From assembly GCA_032717465.1 (NCBI GenBank), contig CM064664.1, positions 5,409,173-5,473,172 on the forward strand: a stretch of DNA of 64,000 nucleotides. Reading direction: 5' to 3'. A model generated the notes under the pieces. That model did not search any database. It was not told the origin of the DNA and was given only the letters and a program-made list of their open reading frames with translations. Below, one piece after another: positions 1-13,200 of this stretch. Every line of letters begins with the position of its first letter. The first letter of the stretch is position 1. The stretch comes from Coenobita brevimanus. Lineage: Eukaryota > Arthropoda > Malacostraca > Decapoda > Coenobitidae. The translations under genes and the position numbers were made by a program.

Positions 1-70
1 AATGGAGGGGGACACGGCGACATGGAGGCGATTTGTTTTTGGCCACACCTTACGGGATGAAGGAATCTGG
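1..70 (+). mobile_element. RTE-type LINE, 3'-terminal fragment
   Basis: The segment matches the 3' end of the RTE copy at 1051-4170: it reads through the same C-terminal stretch (ATWRRFVFGH) and ends in the same ...GGGAT..CTGG terminus. The window edge cuts its 5' side. A short (CT)n run and a (TA)n tail follow, as expected for an RTE tail. Confidence 0.8.

Positions 71-140
<70 letters not shown>
71..140. repeat. (CT)n then (TA)n microsatellite
   Basis: About ten CT units are followed by about 25 TA units. The tract lies between two inverted copies of the RTE 3' end and so forms the loop of a palindrome. Confidence 0.95.
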
Positions 141-141
<1 letters not shown>

Positions 142-182
142 CCAGACTCCTTCATCCCGTAAGGTGTGGCCAAAAACAAATC

Positions 183-185
<3 letters not shown>
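140..185 (-). mobile_element. Inverted copy of RTE 3' end
   Basis: Reverse complement of 27-72 with a single mismatch (46 bp). The two arms flank the (CT)n(TA)n tract. Confidence 0.85.
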
Positions 186-1047
<862 letters not shown>

Positions 1048-1050
1048 TAT

Positions 1051-4000
1051 ACTCCCCCAGTATCCCTGCTTGTCGTAAAAGGCGACTAAAAGGGTTGGCG
1101 GAGGGTTAGTGCCCCTCCCCGGAAAACAACTAACTAAAAAAACAAACAAGAAGCCTCGGACAAGGCCTGACCAAACGATGACGACCCAGGACAGGACAAA
1201 GAACTTGATAATGGGTACATGGAATGTAAGAGGAGCGAATGATCAGGTGAAAGAGAGAGAGATTGTCCAGGTGCTTGAGGGTGCGAAAGTGGATGTATGT
1301 GGAATAACTGAAACAAATTGGAGAGGAGAAAGTGTGAGAGAATGGGAGTATGGATGGGGTATATGTGCAGGAGTAGGTGAGAATGAAAGGGCAAAGGAAG
1401 GAGTATGTATAGTTGTGAGTAAAAGATGGAAGAAGAGCATAAGACAGTATGGATCAGTTGGGTCAAGGATTGTGTGGGTAAAGTTGAAAGTTGGAATACA
1501 AATGTGGGCGATTGTGTGTGTGTATGCACCAACGCAAGATCGTGCTATAAGAGTGAGAGAAGAGCTCTGGACAAATGTAGAAGTGTGCATGGAAAAGTTT
1601 GGAAGGAATGAGAGAGTGTTTTTGATCAGTGATATGAATGGTAAAGTTGATAATGTGAAGGTGGATGGAATAGTTGGTGAGTGGGGTGTGCCTGCTGAGA
1701 TAGATGAGAATGGGAGTGAATTTGTGGACATTTGTGCTGGGAGGGGGTTGGTGGTAGCCAATACCCTCTTCAGGCATAAAATGATCCACAGGTATACATG
1801 GCGAGTGATGAGAAGGGTGGGTGGTGAATTGAATGAAAGGAAGGCAATGATTGATTATGTGTGTGTGGATGAAAGGATGCGAAGATGTGTAATGGATGCA
1901 AGAGCTTATAGAGGTTGGGGTCGTGGACTTTCTGACCATTACTTGGTGGTGGCCAGAATTAGGATTCAAGTAAGATGGAGGAATAGAAGAAGGGAAACAC
2001 GAGAGGAAGGAGTAGTTGCAAGGAGACTGGAAAGGTTCCAAGAGGATGAGAAAAAGACAGAGTATAAGAGAGAAGTGGAGGAACGATTTGCAAATATGAA
2101 TTGGAGCAGATGGGAGACGTGGAAGGTGTGTGTAGGATATTTACAGAAGAAATATGTGCAGCATATGATGTGGTGTGTGGAAGGAAGAGAAGACGGAGGG
2201 GGGTGCAAGGAACAGCGTGGTGGACTGAAGAGGTGAGACAGGCTGTGGCACAAAAGAAGAAAGCATACAATGAATGGATGAGAAATAGGGGCGTGGAAGA
2301 AGTTGAGAGGCGGAAGAGAGAGTTATATGTAGAAAGAAAGAGAGAGGTGAAAAGATTAGTAAGAGACAGTAAGAAGAGAGTGGATGAGGAATTTGGAAGG
2401 AATTTGGGTGTAAAGTGGAGGGACTGTAAGAAAATGTTCTGAAAAGAGGTGATGAGAGTAAGACAGGGTGGAAGCGAAGTTAGCAGGTGAGTGAAAGATA
2501 AAAATGGTAGATTACTAGTGGAGAAGGGAGAAGTGAGCAGATGGAGAGAATACTTTAAGGAATTGTTGAACATAGAGGATGGAAGTAATGCGAGTATAAG
2601 TGGCTGGGGAATGGCTGGGAGAAGGAGGGGGGTGAGAAGACACGAAGAAATCAGTAGGATAGAAGTTGTGGAGGCAATGAAGAAAGTTAAATCGGGGAAA
2701 GCCCCAGGAATTGATGGAGTGTGTGGTGAAATGCTGAAGCATGGGGAAGAGATAGTAGTAGAATGGATGTGGAAGATGTGCAGATTGGCCTGGGAGGAAG
2801 GTAGAGTCCCGGAGGATTGGAAGTCAGGTAAAATTATTCCCTTGTACAAAGGAAAAGGGGAAAAAGAAGTGTGTGGTAATCATAAGGACATTTGTCTTCT
2901 TAGTATAATAGGGAAAGTGTATGGTAGGATACTTGTTGACAGAGTTAGAGAAAGAACAGAGAAATTAGCTGGAGAAGAACAGGGAGGCTTTAGGAATGGA
3001 AGAAGTTGTGTAGATCAGATATTCATTCTTAGATCTTTAGTGGAAAAGTTTCTAGAGAAGGGAAAGAAGTTGTATGCGGCCTTCATGGATTTGGAGAAAG
3101 CATATGACAGGAAGGATAGACAAGGATTGTGGAAAGTGTTAAGAATATATGGAGTAGATGGGAAGTTGTTGAATGCTGTGAAGAGTATGTACGATGGTGG
3201 GAAGGCAGCAGTGTGTGTGGATGGTGAACTAAGTGAATTTTTCTCATTGAAAGTTGGGTTGAAACAGGGATATGTCATGTCTCCATAGTTGTTCAATCTG
3301 TACATGGATGGGGTAATAAAAGAGGTACAAGGTAGGGTATTGGATGTTGGAGTGGCCCTGGTGAGAGAGGATAGTGTTTGGAAACTCCCTGCACTGTTGT
3401 TTGCAGATGATACTGTGTTGTTGAGTGAAGACGAAGGGGAGCTGCAAGGCTTGGTGGATGAGTTTGGGAGAGTGTGTAAGAAACGGAATCTAAAGGTGAA
3501 TGTAGGGAAGAGTAAAGTGATGATCTTTGAGAGAGGTGAAGTCAGTGAATGTACAGCGAGGTTGGATGGGGAGGAATTGGAAAATGTGAGTACGTTTAAG
3601 TACTTGCGTAGTGTGATGAGTAAGGATGGAGGTTTGGAGGGTGAAGTGCTTGAAAGGGTACAGCAGGGAAGAAAGGTTGCTGGTTCTTTGAAAGCAGTGA
3701 TAAGAAACAGGGAAGTGAGCATGGAAGTGAAAAAGTTACATGACAGTATTGTGATACCAACTCTAACGTATGGAAGTGAAGCTTGGACGTTGTTGGAAGG
3801 ACACAAGTCAAGAGTGAGAGCAGTGGAAATGAGTTATTTAAGAGCCTGTGGAGTCACATGGAGAGACAGGCTGACGAATGAGGATATAAAGACGCGTTGT
3901 GATGTGGATGCGGATGTGACAGGAAGCGTTATGAGGAACAAACTGAGGTGGTTTGGCCATGTGGAGAGGATGGAGGGTGAAAGACTGACAAAGAGAGTGT

Positions 4001-4170
4001 ATGTGAGTGAGGTGGAGGGGGGAAGAGGGAGGATGAGATATAGAGATAGAGTGGAGAGGTATTTGAGAGAGGGAGATGCGAGTTGGGAGCAGGGCAGTGA
4101 AATGGCGGGGGACAGGGCGACTTGGAGGCGATTTGTTTGTGGCCACCCGAAACGGGATTGAGGCGTCTGG
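1051..4170 (+). mobile_element. RTE-type non-LTR retrotransposon, nearly full length
   Basis: The element opens with a short 5' UTR containing CCCTGCTTGTCGTAAAAGGC. An AP-type endonuclease, a reverse transcriptase and a C-terminal domain follow, and it ends at GATTGAGGCGTCTGG. Lack of a separate ORF1, the endonuclease-RT order and the microsatellite-type tails of its fragments at 1-70 and 532-752 fit the RTE clade. The coding region is broken (next entry). A second copy is at 8938-13985. The clade call is from motifs only, without a tree. Confidence 0.8.
1178..4161 (+). pseudogene. RTE endonuclease-reverse transcriptase, broken
   Basis: The first ATG in the endonuclease frame is at 1178. The endonuclease (about 1200-1970) shows TWNVRGAND, the catalytic Glu in ITETNW, VYAPTQDR, a diverged SDMNGKV where GDxN is usual, and the terminal SDHYLV. 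The RT lies one frame over, with GKAPGIDG, the motif A aspartate in AFMDLEKAYDR, GLKQGYVMSP and the catalytic LFADDTVLL near 3400. Lesions seen: a frameshift near 2095-2230, TGA at 2440-2442, TGA at 2488-2490 and TAG at 3286-3288 (just after VMSP, where related elements have Trp). The C-terminal part (GHVERMEGERLTKRVYVSE) is intact to the stop at 4161. Similar ORFs are often mislabelled craniofacial development protein 2 in databases. It cannot encode a working enzyme as it stands. Confidence 0.85.
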
Positions 4171-4215
4171 CCTTGATAGCAAGCTGTGAAGCCTCTGCCC
4201 AGAGTCGGACACATT

Positions 4216-4236
4216 AAAAAAAAAAAAAAAAAAAAA
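4216..4236. repeat. Poly(A) run
   Basis: Twenty-one A residues between the 45-bp RTE flank (4171-4215) and the truncated 5' end of a Jockey copy. It may be the tail of an older insertion or the target of the Jockey one. Confidence 0.9.
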
Positions 4237-7200
4237 GCCTCAGAGTCCCCGGGGGGGACCATAAATGCCCCCACCATCCGCCCCTCTCCCGGTGACGACT
4301 CGAGGTGCCTGGAACCACTGTCTGACTCACTTGTTCTTCATTTCTGCAACATTCGCGGCCTTTCCTCTAACTTTCGCTCTGTTGAGTACCACCTCTCCTC
4401 CTCTAAACCTCACCTTCTTTTTCTAACTGAGACTCAACTGTCTGAGGCAACTGACAGCAAACCATTTTCTATATCCTCCTACTTTCTCTATACTGATTTC
4501 AATGCCAAAGGTGGCTGTTGTGTATATATACGCAACGACTTATCTTGCTCTCGTGTTCCTGAACTCGATTCTTTTGAATTCTCTACACTCTGGCTTCGGC
4601 TTTCCTGTCATTCTCTGACTAAATATATCTGTGCTGTTTACTTATCCCCTAATTCTACTGACTATCAAAAATTCTTCAACTACCTTACTTCTACGATGGA
4701 ACACATTCTATCCATTTCTCCTTTCTCTGAAATCTCCATTCTAGGAGATTTCAATGTTCACCACCACCTTTGGCTCTCCTCTCCTTTCACTGATCCATCT
4801 GGTGAACAAGCCTACATCTTTTCTATCCTTAATGACTTAGAGCACCTTGTACAGCACCCTACCCGTATCCCTAACAGCCTTGGAGAGAGCTCCAACATAC
4901 TTGACCTCTTCCTCACAACTAATCCTTCTGCTTACTCTGTTAATCATTTCTCTCCGTTGGTCTCCTCCAATCACAACCTTATCACCTTAACCTGTCCTAT
5001 CACTCCGGTACGGCCTGTGGACCCTCCAGGGAAACGTCGTCTGTGGCATTTTGGAGCCGTGGACTGGGAGGCCTTCAGGCAGTATTTCTTTGATTTTACC
5101 TGGAATGATTATTGCTTCCATGGCCATGAGCCATCTGAGTGTGCCTTGCGCATTACAGAGGTTATTCTCTCGGGCATGGAAGCATACATTCCTTTCTCAT
5201 ATCCTTTGACTAATGCAAGAAAGCCTTGGTTTAATCACGCTTGTTCTAATGCTGTCTGCAACAAGGTGAGGGCCTACAAAAGGTACCGGAGCCAACCCAC
5301 CCCTGAATCACATCATCTTTACGTTTCTGCCCGGAATCGTCCTAAGTCTGTTCTTCGCTCTGCTAAAAATAATTTCATCCGTACTAAATGCTCTCAACTC
5401 TCCAGCTCGAATTCTTCCCGCTCCTTCTGGCACCTTGCCAAAAACCTTTCTAACAACTTTACCTCATCATCCTTCCCTCCTCTTTTCTACTCTGATGGTT
5501 TTGTAGCTATTTCTTCTACTGATAAAGCAGATCTCTTTGCACAGACTTTCTCCTCCAATTCCACCTTAGACGATTCTGGTGCTGTTCCTCCATCACTTCC
5601 TCCCTCTGACTTCCTCATGGCTGATGTTAAAATTTCTTCAGCTGATGTATTTTCTGCCATCACTGGCCTCAGTACTAACAAGGCATATGGGCCTGATGGG
5701 GTCCCTCCTGTTGTTCTCAAGAACTGTGCTTCTGTGCTTACACCCTGCCTAGGCAAACTCTTTCGCCTTTTGCCTATCAACTTGTACCTTTCCTTCTTGC
5801 TGGAAGTTTGCTCTCATTCAACCAGTCCCAAAGAAGGGTGACCACTCCCAACCCTCCAACTATCGTTCAATTGCTTTATCGTCCTGTATTTCAAAAGTTT
5901 TTGAGTCAATTCTCAATAGAAAAATTTTAAGGCACGTTTCCTATCACAACCTTCTTTCCGATCGTCAGTACGGGTTCCGTCAGGGACGCTCCACTGGCGA
6001 TCTTCTCACCTTCCTTTCAGACTCCTGGTCATCCTCCTTTCAGGACTTTGGTGAAAGCTTTACCATTGCACTTGACATCTCAAAGGCTTTCGATCGAGTC
6101 TGGCATAAATCTTTAATTTCCAAACTGCCCTCCTACGGTTTCTATCCTTCTATCTGTGCCTTCATTGTTAGCTTCCTTTCTGGTCGTTCTATAGCCGCTG
6201 TTGTAGACGGTTATCATTCTTCTCCTAGATCTATCAACAGTGGTGTTCCTCAGGGCTCTGTCCTATCACCAACTCTTCCTTTTATTCATCAATGATCTTC
6301 TAAGCTGTACATCTAACTCTATCCACTCAAACACTGATGACTCCACCCTTCACCTTTCCATTCGGTTCCCGCAACGCCCATTTCAACAGTTACTTCAACA
6401 TACAAGGGATGAGGCTATGGCACACCTAATGTCTGACTTGGCTCGTATCTCTGACTGGGGTAAAAATAATCTGGTTGTTTTTAATGCATCTAAGACTCAG
6501 TTCTTACACCTATCAACCCGACAAAATCTTCCGCAGGTATACTCACTAATATTTAATAATATTCAGCTTAATCCTGCATCATCCTTGAACATGCTTGGGG
6601 TTTTATTTACTCGGGATTTATCTTGGAAAGATTATATTATATCTCTTGTAAAATCTGCTTCCAAGAGATTGGGTGTGCTAAGCCAACTCCGCTCTTTCTT
6701 TACTCCTGCACAATTGTAGACTCTATACAGGGGTTTTAACCGCCCCTGTGTGGAGTACAACTCTCATGTATGGGGAGGCTCCCCACATAGAGCTCTTCTC
6801 AATAGGATGGAGTCAAAGGCTTTTTGTCTCATTAACTCTCCTCCTCTTACTGACTCCCTTCAACCTCTGTCTCTTCGCTGCACTGTTGCATCTTTATCTC
6901 TTTTCTATCGCTACTTTAATGGTCACTGGTCCTTTGAACTGTCTGTTTGCATTCCTCCACCTCTACGACGGGCGCGTAGCACCCGTCTGGCAGCAAACTC
7001 TCATCCCTTTTCTGTCCAACTTTCTAATGCAAGAATTAACCGTTACTCCCAGTCTTTCATTCATGCAACAGGTCAACTCTAGAACTGTCTCCCTCTGTCT
7101 GTATTTCCTGCTGCCTATGATCTCCAGTCTTTCAAACGCAGTGTGTCCAGGCATCTCAAAATGATCGGATCTTGAATTTGGCTCTCTTTTGTATTTTGTT

Positions 7201-7269
7201 TTTCTCTTGGAGGGAACTGTTATTGCGGGCTCGTGGCCTTTGGTTCCTTCTTCCTTGCATAAAAAAAAA
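4237..7269 (+). mobile_element. Jockey-type LINE, copy A (5'-truncated)
   Basis: The copy starts inside the 5' coding region (GCCTCAGAGTCCCC) and lacks the roughly 300-bp 5' UTR seen in copies at 10288-13602 and 56042-58675. It ends CTTCCTTGCAT plus a short poly(A) at 7261-7269. Endonuclease and RT without RNase H, plus a poly(A) tail, fit the Jockey superfamily; the exact clade was not determined. Confidence 0.85.
4258..7160 (+). pseudogene. Jockey endonuclease-RT, copy A, broken
   Basis: The endonuclease (about 4320-5010) has [12 protein letters not shown], the catalytic Glu in [29 protein letters not shown] and the final SNHNLITL (SDH in other copies). A linker and the RT follow, with NKAYGPDGVPP, NYRSIAL, YGFRQGRSTGDLL and DISKAFDRVWHKSL. 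One frame is open to 5841, with a frameshift near 5760-5800 (before PKEG; the sister copies read PVPKKGDH). A second shift lies near 6265 by loss of two bases in TCACCAACTCTTCC, and a stop at 6717-6719 interrupts the C-terminus. The catalytic YADD is NTDD here, so the RT would be dead even with frames repaired. Confidence 0.8.
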
Positions 7270-7611
<342 letters not shown>

Positions 7612-7645
7612 ATAATTTGGTTATATGGTTACCACCCAACTTAGT

Positions 7646-7676
7646 AAATGGTTTCCTGGTGTACAGGAAACCATTT
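7646..7676. repeat. Perfect hairpin, 13-bp stem
   Basis: AAATGGTTTCCTG and its exact reverse complement CAGGAAACCATTT are separated by GTGTA. It lies between the SINE head and a purine-rich repeat. Confidence 0.95.
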
Positions 7677-7689
7677 GGCTTGTCACTCA

Positions 7690-7907
7690 GTGTAGAGTCA
7701 CCCACAGGGTGAAGGAAGTGGAAAGAATGAAGGAAAGACAGACAGAAGAGGAAGCGTAAAGTCAACCATGGACAGAAGGACAAGGAAAGAATGAAGGAAA
7801 GAAAGACAGATGAGAATGGAAGGAAAGAAGGATGGAGAGGAAATGGCAGACACCCGAGAGCAGCACTATATCGAGTGAGTGGTGGTGAGCGCCCCCACCT
7901 ATCACCA
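7690..7907 (+). repeat. Purine-rich dispersed repeat, copy 1
   Basis: A GAAGGAAAGA-type purine-rich stretch ends in a conserved 3' part (GCAGACACCCGAGAGCA, then CCCCCACCTA) followed by a TA tail. Matching copies are at 8130-8232 (+) and 62175-62396 (-). It contains two internal GTCACCCAC/GGAC-type subrepeats. Probably a short non-autonomous element; the type is unknown. Confidence 0.7.
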
Positions 7908-7947
7908 TATATATATATACACACACACATGTATATAAATAAATATA

Positions 7948-8045
<98 letters not shown>

Positions 8046-8049
8046 TATA

Positions 8050-8090
<41 letters not shown>
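7908..8090. repeat. Compound (TA)n(GT)n...(GA)n microsatellite
   Basis: TA units to about 8013, GT units at 8014-8042, a short ATTATACAAA spacer, then GA units at 8054-8090. Confidence 0.95.
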
Positions 8091-8093
<3 letters not shown>

Positions 8094-8129
8094 TTATTTC
8101 ATTACAGATTCTAGAGAGAGATAGAAGAA

Positions 8130-8231
8130 AGATAGAAGAAGATGGAAGGAAAGAAGGATGGAGCAGAGGAAAAGGCAGACACCCGAGAGCAACACTACAT
8201 TGAGTGAGTGGATGGTTACCCCCACCTACCA

Positions 8232-8232
<1 letters not shown>
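8130..8232 (+). repeat. Purine-rich dispersed repeat, copy 2
   Basis: Shares GGAAAGAAGGATGGA, GGCAGACACCCGAGAGCA and CCCCCACCTA with copy 1 and is likewise followed by (TA)n. Confidence 0.7.

Positions 8233-8318
<86 letters not shown>
8233..8318. repeat. (TA)n microsatellite
   Basis: About 43 TA units forming the tail of the preceding purine-rich repeat. Confidence 0.97.
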
Positions 8319-8319
<1 letters not shown>

Positions 8320-8367
8320 TCACAAAGGGGGACGCGTTGTCATAATATAAAGGTAATCTCCAGCGTT

Positions 8368-8564
8368 ATCAGGAACATCTTTAATAAAATTGTAAAGGTT
8401 TGACAACTCATTTGTCATTTTCTAACCTAGGTATCATAATCATGTTGTGTTTGTATTTTTACCACAGAAATGGTGTTTACTTTGGTTTTTATTATATTTT
8501 CCCGAGGTTTGAAAATGACAAATGAGTTGTCGAGACGTCACCAATTTATAAAGATGTTCCTGGT
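8368..8564. mobile_element. Inverted-repeat (foldback or MITE-like) element
   Basis: Arms 8368-8422 and 8511-8564 are imperfect inverted repeats. Each contains CAACTCATTTGTCATTTTC, or its complement, and a ...CAGGAACATCTTTA end. The 88-bp spacer has no reading frame. No target-site duplication was identified. Confidence 0.6.
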
Positions 8565-10287
8565 CATGTAGGTGTTTATCTATCTATCTGTCTATCTATC
8601 TGTCTAGCAGTCTATTATTTCATTACAGATTCTAGAGATCGTCTGTGGGAATCGGTACCGATGTTTGGATCAGTGTTGGAAACTTGGCTACAAGGCAGTT
8701 GTTTTCCAATCCTGCTCACGGACAACTTAGTAGCAAACAGCACCATAATAAAGGTAATAGGAAAGATGGATGTCAAATTAGGCTCCAGTACTGGATAACA
8801 TTCATACTTTGATATCATTTCCAATGCGGTGGTTTCACAGCTAGAACCTAGTTTTAACACTGAAAGTTTCCTTTAGTACTCAGTAATACACAGAAAACAA
8901 TTTTTTCATTTATCAAAGACATTACTGTGCTGTAATAAAGAACTTGATAATTAGGAATGAGGTAAAGAGAGACAGTAATGAAGAAGAAAGTAGGGGAGTG
9001 GAAGATAAAAATGACTGATTGCTAGTGGTTAGGGGAGAAAAAGTGAACAGATTGAGAGAACACTTTAAGGAATTGTTAAACATAGGGAATGAAACTGGTG
9101 TGAGCATAAGTGGCTAGGGAGCAGCTGGGACGAAAAGGGAGGTAAGGGACGAAGTGGATCAGTAGGTTGGAAGTGGTGAAAGCAATGAAGAAAGTCAAAA
9201 TGGGGAAACCCCAGGAATTGATGAAGTGTGTGGTGAAATGCTAAAGCATGGGGGAGAGATAATAGTGAAGTGCATATGGAAGATGTGCAGATTGGCGTGG
9301 TAGGAAGGTAGACTCCCGAAGGATTGGAAGTCAGGAGGAATTAATCCCCTGTATGAAGGAAAATGGGAAAAAGAAGTGTGTTGTAATGATAGCGGCATTT
9401 CTCTTCTAGGTGACACAGGAATATTATATGGTAGGATTCTTACTGACAGAGTTAGGGAAATAACAGAGGAATGAGTTAGAGAAGAACAGGGTGGTTTTAG
9501 GAAGAGATGAGGTTGCGTAGATCAGACATTGGTCGTAAGATCTTCAGTGAATAAGTTTCTACGGAGCGAAAGAAGTTGTATATGACCTCCATCGATCTGG
9601 AAGAATCATATGGCTGAGTGGATGGACTAGGAATGTGGAAAATATGGAGTAAGTAGGAATCTGTTGAATGCCGTGAAGAGTATGTATGAGGGCGCTACAG
9701 CTGCAGTACGTGTGAACGGTGAATTGAGTATATTTTTCTGACTGAATGGTGGATTGAAACAAAGATTTATCATGCATAAATGGTAGTTCAATCTGTATAT
9801 GGATGGAGTTATAAAAGAGATACAAAGTAGGGCAGTGGATGTTAGAGAGGTCCTAACTGAGAGAGGGCAGCGTTTGGAAACTTCCTGTTCTATTGTCTCG
9901 AGATAATACTGTATTGTTAAATGCCGATAAATGGGAATTACTAGGCTTGGTGACTGAGTTTAGGAGAATGTGTAAGAAACGGAATATAAATGTGAATCCA
10001 GGGAAGAGTAAAGTTGTGGTCTTCGAGAGAAAAGAAGTCACTGAATGCACAGTGAGGCTGGATGATGAGGAAATGGAAAATGTGAGTTTATTTAAGTACT
10101 TGGGTAGTATGATGCGTAAGGATGGAAATTTGAAGGATGAAGCCCATGAAAAAGTAAAACAGGGAATGAAGGTCCCTGATTCATAGAAAACAGTTATATG
10201 GAACAGGGAAGAGAACATGGAGATAAAAAAGCCTCTGCATGATAGGACTGTGATATCAACTCTAACACGTGGAAGTGAATCCTGAAC

Positions 10288-13200
10288 CTTTTTTTTTTTT
10301 TTTTTTTTTTTATGCAAGGAAGAAGGAACCAAAGGCCATGAGCCCGCAGTAACAGTTCCCTCCAAGAGAAAAACAAAATACAATATAGAGCCAAATTCAA
10401 GATCCGATCATTTTGAGATGCCTGGACACACTGCGTTTGAAAGACTGGAGATCATAGGCAGCAGGAAATACAGACAGAGGGAGACAGTTCCAGAGCTGAC
10501 CTGTTGCATAAATGAAAGACTGGGAGTAACGGTTAACTCTTGTATTAGAGAGTTGGACAGAAAAAGGATGAGAGTTTGCTGCCAGACGGGTACTACGCGC
10601 CCGTCGTAGAGGTGGAGGAATGCAAGCAGACAGTTCAGAGGAGCAGTGACCATTAAAGTAGCGATAGAAAAGAGATAAAGATGCAACAGTGCGGCGAAGA
10701 GACAGAGGTTGAAGGGAGTCAGTAAGAGGAGGAGAGTTAATGAGACGAAAAGCCTTTGACTCCACCCTATTGAGAAGAGCTGTATGTGGGGAGCCACCCC
10801 ACACATGAGAGTTGTACTCCACACAGGGGCGGATAAAACCCCTGTATATAGTCAACAATTGCGCAGGGGTAAAGAAAGAGCGGAGTCGGCTTAGCACACC
10901 CACTCTCTTGGAAGCAGATTTTACAAGAGATGTAATATGATCTTGTCAAGATAAGTCCCGAGTAAATGAAACCCCAAGCATGTTCAAGGATGATGCAGGA
11001 TTAAGCTGAATATTATTAAACATTAGTGGGTATACCTGTGGAAGATTTTGTCGGGTTGATAGGTGTAAGAACTGAGTCTTAGATGCATTAAAGACAACCA
11101 TATTATTTTTACCCCAGTCAGAGATACGAGCCAAGTCAGACATTAGGTGTGCCATAGCCTCATCCCTTGTTTGTTGAAGTAACTGTTGAAATGGGCGTTG
11201 CGGGAACCGAATGGAAAGGTGAAGGGTGGAGTCATCAGCGTATGAGTGGATATGGTTAGATGTACAGCTTAGAAGATCATTGATGAATAAAAGGAAGAGA
11301 GTTGGTGATAGGACAGAGCCCTGAGGAACACCACTGTTGATAGATCGAGGAGAAGAACGATGGCCGTCTACAACAGCGGCTATAGAACGACCAGAAAGGA
11401 AGCTAGCGATGAAGGCACAGATAGCAGGATAGAAACCGTAGGAGGGCAGTTTGGAAATTAAAGATTTATGCCAGACTCGATCGAAAGCCTTTGAGATGTC
11501 AAGTGCAATGGCAAAGCTTTCGCCAAAGTCCCTAAAGGAGGATGACCAGGAGTCTGAAAGGTAGGTGAGAAGATCGCCAGTGGAGCGTCCCTGACGGAAC
11601 CCATACTGACGATCGGAAAGAAGGTTGTGATAGGAAAGATGCCTTAAAATTTTTCTATTAAGAATTGACTCGAAAACTTTTGAAATACAGGACGTTAAAG
11701 CAATTGGACGATAGTTGGAGGGTTGGAGTGGTCACCCTTCTTTGGGACTGGCTGGATGAGAGCAAACTTCCAGCAAGAAGGAAAGGTACAAGTTGACAGA
11801 CAAAGACGAAAGAGTTTGCCTAGGCAGGGTGTAAGCACAGAAGCACAGTTCTTGAGAACAGCAGGAGGGACCCCATCAGGCCCATATGCCTTGTTAGTAC
11901 TGAGGCCAGTGATGGCAGAAAATACATCAACTGAAGAAATTTTAATGTCAGCCATGAGGAAGTCAGAGGGGGGAAGTGATGGAGGAACAGCACCGGAATC
12001 GTCTAAGGTAGAATTGGAGAAGAAAGTCTGTGCGAAGAGATCTGCTTTATCAGTAGAAGAAATAGCTACAGAACCATCAGAGTAGAAAAGAGGAGGGAAG
12101 GATGATGAGGTAAAGTTGTTAGAAAGATTTTTGGCAAGATGCCAGAAGGAGCGGGAAGAATTCGAGTTGGAGAGTTGAGAGCATTTTGTATGGATGAAAT
12201 TATTTTTAGTAGAGCGAAGAACAGACTTAGCACGATTCCGGGCAGAAACGTAAAGATGATGTGATTCAGGGGTGGGTTGGCTCCGGTACCTTTTGTAGGC
12301 CCTCTCCTTGTTGCGGACAGCATTAGAACAAGCGTGATTAAACCAAGGCTTTCTTGCGTTAGTCAAAGGATATGAAAAGGAATGTATGCTTCCATGCCCG
12401 AGAGAATAACCTCCGTAATCGCAAGGCACACTCAGATGGCTCACGGCCATGGAAGCAATAATCATTCCAGGGAAAATCAAGAGCTGCCTGTGGGCCTCCC
12501 AGTCTGCGGCTCCAAAATGCCACAGACGACGTTTCCCTGGAGAGTCCACAGGCCGTACCGGAGTGATAGGACAGGTTAAGGTAATAAGGTTGTGATCGGA
12601 GGAGCCCAACGGAGAGAAAGATTAACAGAGTAAGCAGAAGGATTAGTTGTGAGGAAGAGGTCAAGTATGTTGGAGCTCTCTCCAAGGCGGTCAGGGATAC
12701 AGGTAGGGTGCTGTACAAGCTGCTCTAGGTCATTAAGGATAGAAAAGATGTAGGCTTGTTCACCAGGTGGATCCGTGAAAGGAGAGGAGAGCCAAAGGTG
12801 GTGGTGAACATTGAAATCTCCAAGAATGGAGATTTCAGAGAAAGGAGAAATGGATAGAATGTGTTCCATCGTAGAAGTAAGATAGTCGAAGAATTTTTGA
12901 TAGTCAGTAGAATTAGGGGATAAGTAAACAGCACAGATATATTTAGTCAGAGAATGACAGGAAAGCCGAAGCCAGAGTGTGGAGAATTCAGAAGAATCAA
13001 GTTCAGGAACACGAGAGCAAGATAAGTCGTTGCGTATATATACACAACAGCCACCTTTGGCTTTGAAATGAGTATAGAGAAAGTAGGAGGATACAGAAAA
13101 GGGTTTGCTGTCAGTTGCCTCAGACAGCTGAGTCTCCGTTAGAAAAAGAAGGTGAGGTTTTGAGGAGGAGAGGTGGTGCTCAACAGAGTGAAAGTTAGAG

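Noticed and set aside
1178..4161. Host gene resembling craniofacial development protein 2
   Set aside because: Endonuclease-RT order, RT catalytic motif, multicopy fragments and microsatellite tails show it to be an RTE retrotransposon.
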